IMG/VR virus record: IMGVR_UViG_3300037247_000055
Location: 1-22,524 of that record
Length of the DNA stretch: 22,524 nucleotides
Strand: one strand, 5' to 3'
From: a virus
This document shows, piece after piece, positions 1 to 4,538 of the stretch. Made by a program: the position numbers and the translations under genes. Position 1 is the first letter of the stretch. Every line of letters starts with the position of its first letter. The notes beneath the pieces were generated by a model that saw only the letters and a program-made list of their open reading frames with translations, had not been told where the DNA came from and did no database searches.

Positions 1-116
1 CTAAAACGTTTCCTCTTGCGTGTGTGAAAGGCTGTCAGATCAAACCACAGATAACACGTAATTCAGGAGGTAGTGGCATCACTACCCGATACGCCACAAT
101 TTACGCTACACAATAA
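1..116 (+). CDS. C-terminal end of a gene cut by the window edge
   Basis: The frame beginning at base 3 is open from the window edge to the TAA at 114-116 and encodes 37 residues ending in ITTRYATIYATQ. It lies 11 nt before the next gene, which has its own ribosome binding site, so it fits the last codons of an upstream gene in the same operon. The Thr/Gly-rich ending with alternating hydrophobic residues resembles the beta-rich tails of small phage virion proteins, but no family can be named. A 7-bp inverted repeat with a 4-nt loop (69-75 with 80-86) lies inside the frame and could be an RNA hairpin. The frame is short and could be open by chance. Confidence 0.45.
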   Translation, partial: KTFPLACVKGCQIKPQITRNSGGSGITTRYATIYATQ

Positions 117-127
117 AGGACAATAAC

Positions 128-475
128 ATGACAAAATTAATAAACAGAGCAGTATCAAGGCGCTTCAAGTCTACCAGCACATCAACAATTGATTTGACAG
201 AGGACGGTGTAAGCCAAACGCCTCACGTATTCATTGCGGTTAAGTTCATAACTGGCGGCGTTGTAGTTACCCCAAGCGCAGGGACATACACTATCGAGGT
301 TAAGGGGGTGGGTATGGATAATTTCGAGGCTATTACAAATGGTACAGCTATTGACGCCACCGCAGCACCTGCTACACTATCATATGCAACAAACGCCGAA
401 GAGCTACGCTACACACCCACGGGCGTTACTGGTGCAGATGAGGTGCAGATAACTGTAACGGGCAATTACGCTTAA
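128..475 (+). CDS. Small beta-rich protein, possibly structural, unknown
   Basis: This 115-residue protein starts at an ATG preceded by the good ribosome binding site AAAGGA at 115-120. After a basic N-terminus (about residues 1-15) it is rich in Thr, Val, Gly and Ala and has alternating hydrophobic and polar residues, the composition of a beta-sandwich. There are no Cys residues, membrane segments or signal peptide. The composition is much like that of the 111-residue protein at 12471-12806 and of small decoration or virion-associated proteins in other phages. I do not recognise a family, and a virion role is inference. It is followed 14 nt later by the basic peptide at 490-597, probably in the same transcript. 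Confidence 0.8.
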   Translation: MTKLINRAVSRRFKSTSTSTIDLTEDGVSQTPHVFIAVKFITGGVVVTPSAGTYTIEVKGVGMDNFEAITNGTAIDATAAPATLSYATNAEELRYTPTGVTGADEVQITVTGNYA

Positions 476-489
476 CATAAGGAAAAATT

Positions 490-597
490 ATGCCAAAACA
501 CACACGAGCCAAAAGAGCTTTAAACAGAAAAGTACGGACACTTAGGAAAAGCCAGAAGAAGAGAAAGGGTAGTTTCCACCGAAAAGGCAAGAAATAA
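490..597 (+). CDS. 35-residue protamine-like basic peptide
   Basis: The ATG at 490 has the strong ribosome binding site AAGGA at 479-483, and the frame ends at the TAA at 595-597. The 35-residue product has 17 Lys or Arg and 2 His, and no Asp or Glu. It contains runs such as SQKKRKGSFHRKGKK. Such composition points to nucleic-acid or other polyanion binding, as in protamine-like or ribosomal-tail peptides, but no family is recognised. It follows the 115-residue gene by 14 nt and lies before the promoter at 651-678, so it is probably the last gene of the upstream transcript. The good ribosome binding site and tight spacing argue for a real gene; its short length is the main doubt. Confidence 0.6.
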   Translation: MPKHTRAKRALNRKVRTLRKSQKKRKGSFHRKGKK

Positions 598-615
598 CCC
601 ACAAATTCCCCATAA

Positions 616-670
616 AATGACAAATAGTTTATATTTCTATCCGTTTATTGTTGACAATGACAAATAGTTT
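616..670 (+). repeat. 15-bp direct repeat at a promoter, candidate operator
   Basis: AATGACAAATAGTTT occurs at 616-630 and again at 656-670, exactly 40 bp apart (start to start). Each copy holds the near-palindrome CAAA-TAG-TTT(G). The second copy lies in the spacer of the promoter at 651-678 and touches its -35 box. Two identical sites about four helical turns apart, with one inside the promoter, is a common arrangement for a regulator binding on one face of the DNA. No protein partner is known. Confidence 0.5.
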
Positions 671-678
671 GCTAGAAT
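651..678 (+). promoter_or_regulatory. Sigma70-type promoter TTGACA-N16-TAGAAT
   Basis: A perfect -35 box TTGACA (651-656) is followed after 16 bp by TAGAAT (673-678), five of six matches to the -10 consensus. Transcription would begin near 684-686, just before the structured leader and the 51-residue gene at 828. The spacer contains one copy of the 15-bp direct repeat, so the promoter may be regulated. The match to host consensus suggests use by unmodified host RNA polymerase. Confidence 0.65.
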
Positions 679-686
679 GGTGTTAT

Positions 687-815
687 CGGGACAAAACCCG
701 TGAAACAGTGAGTGTTAAGAACACAAAATTACCTGCAAGGTCATGGCTTGTAAAACTTAACGCACCGGATGTTAGTAAAACATTCCTTTGGCATTCACTG
801 TTTCAACTTAACGCA
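687..815 (+). ncRNA. Candidate structured leader RNA (three-way junction)
   Basis: The roughly 140 nt between the promoter and the ATG at 828 can fold as nested helices. A 4-bp hairpin is at 687-690/697-700. A 10-bp closing helix P1 pairs 702-711 (GAAACAGTGA) with 795-804 (TCACTGTTTC). Inside P1, P2 pairs 714-719 with 756-761 and is capped by a hairpin at 734-739/747-752 (one G-U pair). P3 is a 7-pair hairpin at 767-773/779-785 with loop AGTAA (one G-U pair). The 11-mer AACTTAACGCA occurs at 754-764 and again at 805-815 just before the ribosome binding site, so 714-719 could pair with either copy. The second pairing would be a pseudoknot beside the start site. No known riboswitch consensus is recognised. 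An open frame also runs through here from 648, so the segment could instead be coding. Confidence 0.4.
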
Positions 816-827
816 AAGGGAAAGATT

Positions 828-983
828 ATGAATAGATTATATAATAGAATAGACGCAGAAGAAGATATGACTGATGAAGAAAAACGTGAGGCATATTTTG
901 CAGAGCAGGGCGAGCATGATGCAATGGAAGATGATATTAGCGACCACGCCTTCAGTGGTAATGTCGGTTACGGCGAATATTAA
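828..983 (+). CDS. 51-residue acidic protein, unknown
   Basis: The frame is open from 648, but starts at 648 or 657 would overlap the promoter at 651-678 and have no ribosome binding site. The ATG at 828 follows AAAGGGAAAG at 816-825 and is preferred. The 51-residue product is strongly acidic, with segments such as DAEEDMTDEEKREAYFAEQ (about residues 9-27), and is predicted to be helical in its first half. It has no Cys and no membrane segment. Small acidic phage proteins often act as inhibitors or DNA mimics, but nothing here shows that directly. If the long start is used, the protein would be 108-111 residues. Confidence 0.55.
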   Translation: MNRLYNRIDAEEDMTDEEKREAYFAEQGEHDAMEDDISDHAFSGNVGYGEY

Positions 984-1166
984 GAGATACACAGAGGGGT
1001 CATACATAAGCAAGTCATGCTAGGAAGTGCTTTCATATCGGTTGCTTCCCTTGTCGGCACAGATAGCTAGTTGGATATGAGCTTAGACCCCATATAGAGC
1101 CGCCCAATACGGGCACCGGCCCGGCGGGAGCCGCTGATACCCGCCACTTATTGAAGAAAGCCCCAA
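984..1166 (+). ncRNA. Non-coding stretch, GC-rich, candidate structured RNA
   Basis: No convincing gene lies between 983 and 1167. GGGGTC (996-1001) can pair with GACCCC (1086-1091) and close a 96-nt domain. Inside it, AAGCAA (1008-1013) with TTGCTT (1042-1047) and GGAAG (1023-1027) with CTTCC (1045-1049) are mutually exclusive. Bases 1094-1145 are 38 of 52 G or C, far above the surroundings, and hold overlapping hairpins: 1102-1105/1111-1114, 1110-1114/1119-1123 (loop ACCG), 1122-1125/1130-1133 (loop GGGA), and the 6-bp GC stem 1123-1128/1140-1145. No T-run follows, so a simple intrinsic terminator is unlikely. No tRNA features were found on either strand. A structured RNA or a protein-binding site is inference. 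Confidence 0.35.
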
Positions 1167-1460
1167 ATGACCCCCTCTAAATACATCAAGTCCCAAGGCC
1201 TACCTAGTACAGCATACGTGGCTGATAAGGTAAGCAAGCCAGCTCAGACGATTAACAACTGGTATCACAACAACTTCGCGCTGTTTGAGGTGGTTGTTGC
1301 GGGTGTGGTGGCTAAAGAGCAGGCTACTACAGATTACACTGTAAAGTGTCGTTGCGGCTGGTTAGGGCCAGTAAGTCATTTAACGCCAGATAGGAAATGT
1401 GGGGAGTGTGGGGCGCAGTTTCACGCAGCCCTTACATTATATGAAAGGAAAGAGAGATGA
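1167..1460 (+). CDS. Helix-turn-helix and zinc-ribbon protein, putative regulator
   Basis: This 97-residue protein has two parts. Residues about 3-47 (with AYVADKVSKPAQTINNWYHN) look like a Cro/CI-type helix-turn-helix, in which TINNWY would be the recognition-helix region. Residues 61-81 carry a Cys pattern C61-x-C63 ... C78-x2-C81 typical of a zinc ribbon. The combination suggests a DNA-binding regulator. It sits between the structured segment at 984-1166 and the late-operon promoter at 2424, so it is a candidate for control of late or neighbouring genes. The ribosome binding site is poor (GAAGAAAG). It overlaps the next gene as ATGA. The family is inferred from residue pattern only; the specific target is unknown. 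Confidence 0.75.
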   Translation: MTPSKYIKSQGLPSTAYVADKVSKPAQTINNWYHNNFALFEVVVAGVVAKEQATTDYTVKCRCGWLGPVSHLTPDRKCGECGAQFHAALTLYERKER

Positions 1461-1639
1461 AGGTAATTATAAATGTTTTATATGCGTTTGGCTTTGGTTG
1501 TGCGCTCATCTCTTTGGTGATGGTTTTTATTGACAATGTGTACAATGCTACTCTTGTTCTGGTTATAGCAAGTATGCTTTTGGCTGCGGGGTTTTTATTA
1601 CATCAATGGAAAGACCATGAAAGGGAGAGCGATGAGTGA
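1457..1639 (+). CDS. Small two-span membrane protein
   Basis: The 60-residue product has two hydrophobic segments, about residues 3-25 and 29-48, with a short polar turn (DNVYN) between them and a charged C-terminus (HQWKDHERESDE). It would sit in the host inner membrane. The ATG overlaps the stop of the regulator gene (ATGA), and AAAGGAAAGAGAG is directly upstream. No family is recognised. Similar small membrane proteins in phage accessory regions include exclusion and lysis-modulating proteins, but the sequence gives no way to choose. It overlaps the next gene by 8 nt, so it is translated as part of the same small-gene operon. Confidence 0.7.
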   Translation: MKVIINVLYAFGFGCALISLVMVFIDNVYNATLVLVIASMLLAAGFLLHQWKDHERESDE

Positions 1640-1793
1640 TATATACCATATTCTACCGATCAATGATATCAGAGAGCATGAGGAGTCAATAGATTGCTGG
1701 TGTGAGCCAGAAGAAGATATCAACGGGGTAATCATCCATAACTCAGCGGACGGACGAGAAGACTATGAGGTTGGGTTGAAAAAGGTTAATTGA
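1632..1793 (+). CDS. 53-residue acidic protein with CWC motif, unknown
   Basis: The ATG at 1632 overlaps the upstream gene by 8 nt and is preceded by AAGGGAGAG. The frame ends with the TGA at 1791-1793. The 53-residue product begins MSDIYHILPINDIREHEES and holds CWCEPEED (residues 22-29) and HNSADGREDYE (36-46). I recall similar short proteins, with a leading I/V-x-P-x-N-D, a Cys-Trp-Cys and an H-N-S-x-D-G-R-E pattern, as conserved hypotheticals in many phages, which supports it as a real gene. No function is known to me. There is no membrane segment. Confidence 0.75.
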   Translation: MSDIYHILPINDIREHEESIDCWCEPEEDINGVIIHNSADGREDYEVGLKKVN

Positions 1794-1810
1794 TATGAAA
1801 GGGAGAGAGA

Positions 1811-2008
1811 ATGATGACAGATAAATACGAAGGACACACGCAAACCGAGATATGGCTTATGGATACCTCAAGTATTGATGAAGAACACGAGGCTCTACAA
1901 GCAGAGAACAAACTACTGCGTGAGGCGTTGGAAGAAATAGCTATGGAATGTTATTCGGAAGGCGAGTCGGCAAACATAGCGAAGTACGCGCTAAAGGGAG
2001 ACGAATGA
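1811..2008 (+). CDS. 65-residue protein with short coiled coil, unknown
   Basis: AAGGGAGAGAG stands just before ATGATG; starts at 1811 or 1814 are both possible. The 65-residue acidic product has a heptad-like helical stretch at about residues 23-45 (EEHEALQAENKLLREALEEI), a likely coiled coil that could make it a dimer or a partner of another protein. No domain is recognised. Its leader (1795-1813) is nearly identical to those of the genes at 1457 and 1632, pointing to shared expression. Its end overlaps the next gene by four bases. Confidence 0.7.
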   Translation: MMTDKYEGHTQTEIWLMDTSSIDEEHEALQAENKLLREALEEIAMECYSEGESANIAKYALKGDE

Positions 2009-2121
2009 TGAAACCTATACTAAACACAACAGCATCACTGCTCAAAATCCCACAGATGGACCTTGCGTATAACAAGAAGAAACTTGCTGAATGGCGTGAG
2101 AAGAAGAGGTTAGAGAAATGA
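2005..2121 (+). CDS. 38-residue basic peptide
   Basis: ATGATG at 2005-2010 overlaps the preceding stop (ATGA), and AAAGGGAG lies upstream at about 1993-2000. The 38-residue product ends in a Lys/Arg-rich helix (AYNKKKLAEWREKKRLEK, residues 21-38). It is overlapped at its own stop by the next ATG, so it is held in a row of coupled genes, which supports translation. No family is recognised. A role in binding nucleic acid is possible from charge alone. Confidence 0.55.
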   Translation: MMKPILNTTASLLKIPQMDLAYNKKKLAEWREKKRLEK

Positions 2122-2312
2122 AGGTAGAGATACAAGTTTCATGTGTACACATAGCCGATCTTGCAGAGAAACAATTAAAGGACGCGGGGCTTAATCCCAA
2201 TGACTTTAAAATGTTGCACAATAGCGCGGTTAACGGTGGCGAACGCGGCGAGGGTAACTTGTCGTTTGTTAGCTATACATTCGAAAGGATGAAGCATGAA
2301 GGAGCTGACTAA
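2118..2312 (+). CDS. 64-residue protein, unknown
   Basis: Overlapping ATGA coupling with the previous gene and the ribosome binding site AAGAGGT (about 2104-2110) support this start. The 64-residue product reads as a small alpha/beta protein: a beta strand (KVEIQVSCV), a helix (ADLAEKQLKDAG), then a loop and a second strand (LSFVSYTFERM). It has no membrane segment and a single Cys. I do not recognise it. It overlaps the following membrane-protein gene by 17 nt, and the end of its coding sequence supplies that gene's ribosome binding site. Confidence 0.65.
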   Translation: MKVEIQVSCVHIADLAEKQLKDAGLNPNDFKMLHNSAVNGGERGEGNLSFVSYTFERMKHEGAD

Positions 2313-2427
2313 AGCCATATTAATTATACTTGGTTCCATAGGTTTATACTTCATAGGCTTAAGCAATATAGGGGCATGGTCACTCATAATTATATACGTC
2401 ATATGGATAACAAGACAGCAACATTGA
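2296..2427 (+). CDS. 43-residue membrane peptide
   Basis: The ATG at 2296 is preceded by AAAGGA (2285-2290) and ends at the TGA at 2425-2427. Of 43 residues, most of 7-38 is hydrophobic: two short spans (about 7-22 and 27-38) are broken by SNIG, so it is a membrane hairpin or one bent span. The N-terminus is MKELTK and the C-terminus is basic (TRQQH). The -35 box of the late promoter lies over its last codons. No family is recognised. Confidence 0.55.
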   Translation: MKELTKAILIILGSIGLYFIGLSNIGAWSLIIIYVIWITRQQH

Positions 2428-2451
2428 CCTATATTAAAAACATGATATACT
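2424..2451 (+). promoter_or_regulatory. Late-operon promoter, extended -10
   Basis: TTGACC (2424-2429), a 16-bp spacer and TATACT (2446-2451) form a sigma70-type promoter. TG at 2443-2444 one base before the -10 box gives the extended -10 form. Transcription would start near 2457-2459, only about 22 nt before the first late gene. Just after this point CCT-c-CACT (2455-2462) can pair with AGTG-AGG (2468-2474), partly hiding the ribosome binding site. Because the virion genes that follow are nearly gapless, this is the best candidate for the main late promoter. Confidence 0.6.
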
Positions 2452-2479
2452 AAGCCTCCACTCAAACAGTGAGGAATGC

Positions 2480-2812
2480 ATGACGAGCCGTAAAGTTAAA
2501 TCTCCAAAATCAACAGGTAAGGTTACACAGAAGCAAGCAAAGCAAGCCGTAAGGGTGGTCAATCTTTCTGTTCACAAAAACAATAAAGAACAGCGCCGAA
2601 AAAAAGAATTGCGTAAATCATTAATATCATCATCTAAATACTTATCCCAAACAAGCTGCGTAGAAGGCTATTTTCTATTGTCATGGGATAAGGACGGATC
2701 ATATCAAACACGGCTGCACGATCCAGAGGGTGTAATAGGGTTAAGTTATTTGCCTTCATTTACTCGTGGATGCGCACAAAGGGCGGTTAGCGAGGCTGAT
2801 TTAGATGAGTAA
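2480..2812 (+). CDS. Protein before the terminase genes, unknown
   Basis: This is the first gene after the late promoter, with ribosome binding site GAGGA at 2471-2475. The 110-residue product has a strongly basic first half (residues about 3-46, many Lys and Arg) and a more ordinary second half (about 58-105) that includes CVEGYFLLSWDKDGSY. The basic part suggests DNA or RNA binding. It overlaps the small terminase gene by 8 nt. In many phages a small DNA-binding or HNH protein sits here, but no HNH or nuclease motif is visible. I do not recognise the family. Confidence 0.75.
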   Translation: MTSRKVKSPKSTGKVTQKQAKQAVRVVNLSVHKNNKEQRRKKELRKSLISSSKYLSQTSCVEGYFLLSWDKDGSYQTRLHDPEGVIGLSYLPSFTRGCAQRAVSEADLDE

Positions 2813-3197
2813 GCTCACAGCTAAACAAGAGATGTTCTGCCAAGAGTTTATTAAGTGTGGTAACGCTTCAGAGGCATATAGAAACTCATGTGAAGTTAAG
2901 AAGGACACTAAACCAGAAAGCATATGGGTGGCAGCATGTAGGCTTATGGCTAATGCTAAGGTTTCTTCAAGGGTTTATGAATTACAGCAAGAAGCAGTAG
3001 AAAGAACGCTTGTAACTGTTGAAAGCCTTACGTTAGAGCTTGAAGAGTCTCATAAGATGGCAAAGCAGGAAAAGCAAGCAGCAGCCATGACGGGCGCAAC
3101 AATGGGGAAGGCCAAGCTTCATGGCTTAGATGTTCAGAAGATTGATTTAATACATCCCATTACTATTAAACTATCCAGCGCGGATGAAAACCTGTAA
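2805..3197 (+). CDS. terS: Terminase small subunit (Terminase_2 type)
   Basis: The 130-residue product starts SKLTAKQEMFCQEFI with GNASEAYRNS close behind, the hallmark opening of the Terminase_2 family, whose N-terminal helix-turn-helix binds the packaging site. Residues about 1-60 form that DNA-binding part. A helical middle (about 60-105) would drive ring formation, and the tail (LIHPITIKL...) would contact the large subunit. It overlaps the preceding gene by 8 nt and shares one base with the large subunit gene (TAATG), so the two are translated together. Its role is to recognise phage DNA and load the motor. Confidence 0.88.
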   Translation: MSKLTAKQEMFCQEFIKCGNASEAYRNSCEVKKDTKPESIWVAACRLMANAKVSSRVYELQQEAVERTLVTVESLTLELEESHKMAKQEKQAAAMTGATMGKAKLHGLDVQKIDLIHPITIKLSSADENL

Positions 3198-4537
3198 TGG
3201 ACTTAGGCAACCATAAGCAATTCACACTCACTGACAAGCAGAAAGAGCTACGTGATTTATGCGCTAGTGCTGCTGAAAATATCCTTTGCTACGGTGGCTC
3301 CCGTTCCGGGAAGACATTTGAATTTGTTTACAATATTATTACTCGTGCTTTAAAGGCTTCTAATTCTAGGCATGTAATCTTTAGAAAGACGGGCGTGTCT
3401 GTTAAGCAAGCTATAGGGATGGATACTTACCCCGAGGTTATGCGTCTGGCTTACCCTGAGATTTGCAAGATGCAAGGCTATAAGCTTGGATGGAATGATA
3501 AGCATGGATATTTTAAGTTGCCTAACGGGTCCGAGATTTGGCTATCAGGACTTGATGACAAAGAGCGCGTTGATAAAGTGCTTGGTAAAGAATACGCCAC
3601 CATGTACTTCAATGAGGCTTCAGAGATACCGCTTCCTTCATTTGATGTTGCACTGACACGATTGGCGCAAACTGTTAAGGATGTAAATGGTAAATGGTTA
3701 CAGCTTAAATGTTATGTCGATCTAAACCCCACCACAAAATCACACTGGACTTATCGCATGTTCGTTGATGGTATTCATCCAGATGGTGAGATTGAACTTG
3801 ACCTATCCAAGTATGTTTACATGACTGTGAACCCTAAAGACAACATAGAGAACCTACACCAATCATATCTTGATAGACTTGCGAACATGCCTGAACGCCA
3901 ACGTAAAAGGTTTTGGGATGGTGTTTATACAGGTGATGTAGAGAACGCATTGTGGAGGAGGTCGTACTTCAAGAGGACTCAGAAGCTTCCTGAACTTCAA
4001 AGAATAATTGTAGCAATCGATCCTGCTATCTCGAACGATGTAGGCTCAGATGAGACGGGTATCATTGTTGCTGGTGTATCTGCTGAAGGTAAGGGCTACA
4101 TCTTAGAGGACGCAAGCGGCAAATACAGACCGGAAGAATGGGCCTCTCGTGCCGTTGCGTTATACGATGAATACTCTGCGGATAGAATAATAGCTGAGAT
4201 AAATCAGGGTGGTGACATGGTTGGTCACACAATAAGAACGGTGCGCCAGAACATTCCTTACAGTTCGGTGAGGGCGACAAGGGGCAAGGTCATACGTGCC
4301 GAACCTATTGCATCATTATATGAACGTGGTAAGATAATACATTATGGTGACTTGTCCACGTTAGAAGATCAGCTATGTGTTTTTACTATTGATTTTGATC
4401 GTAAGTCTCAAGGATATTCTCCAGATAGATTAGATGCTTTAGTGTGGGCGCTCACGGAGTTATTCCCAAGCATAGTGACTAAGACAAAGAAAACTGTTAT
4501 TGTACAACCACCATCACGCAAAACCTATTGGACTTAA
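3197..4537 (+). CDS. terL: Terminase large subunit
   Basis: This 446-residue protein is the ATP-driven packaging motor and headful nuclease. A Walker A motif GGSRSGKT is at 33-40. The Walker B-like strand with catalytic Glu, YATMYFNEASEI, is at 133-144 (E140). The coupling motif region is YVDLNPTT (173-180). The C-terminal RNase H-like nuclease has acidic residues in IDPAISND (D275), AEINQGGD (E334) and SPDRLDALVWA (D410/D413), the pattern of the Terminase_6C group. Length is normal. Its start has no good ribosome binding site and depends on coupling through the TAATG overlap with terS. It acts at the portal vertex of the empty procapsid. Confidence 0.95.
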   Translation: MDLGNHKQFTLTDKQKELRDLCASAAENILCYGGSRSGKTFEFVYNIITRALKASNSRHVIFRKTGVSVKQAIGMDTYPEVMRLAYPEICKMQGYKLGWNDKHGYFKLPNGSEIWLSGLDDKERVDKVLGKEYATMYFNEASEIPLPSFDVALTRLAQTVKDVNGKWLQLKCYVDLNPTTKSHWTYRMFVDGIHPDGEIELDLSKYVYMTVNPKDNIENLHQSYLDRLANMPERQRKRFWDGVYTGDVENALWRRSYFKRTQKLPELQRIIVAIDPAISNDVGSDETGIIVAGVSAEGKGYILEDASGKYRPEEWASRAVALYDEYSADRIIAEINQGGDMVGHTIRTVRQNIPYSSVRATRGKVIRAEPIASLYERGKIIHYGDLSTLEDQLCVFTIDFDRKSQGYSPDRLDALVWALTELFPSIVTKTKKTVIVQPPSRKTYWT

Positions 4538-4538
4538 T

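Noticed and set aside
69-86. Hairpin GGTAGTG/CACTACC as a terminator
   Set aside because: No T-run follows and it lies within an open frame; kept only as a note in the first entry.
648-827. Extended 108-111 residue version of the 828-983 gene
   Set aside because: It would begin inside the -35/-10 promoter and has no ribosome binding site, while AAAGGGAAAG precedes the ATG at 828. Not fully excluded.
871-890. CTGATGA followed by a GAAA-type stretch, like a hammerhead ribozyme core
   Set aside because: The helices expected on either side are missing and the bases are codons of the 51-residue protein.
984-1166. Possible tRNA in the GC-rich non-coding stretch
   Set aside because: No T-loop pattern, no acceptor stem with correct spacing, and no anticodon arm on either strand.
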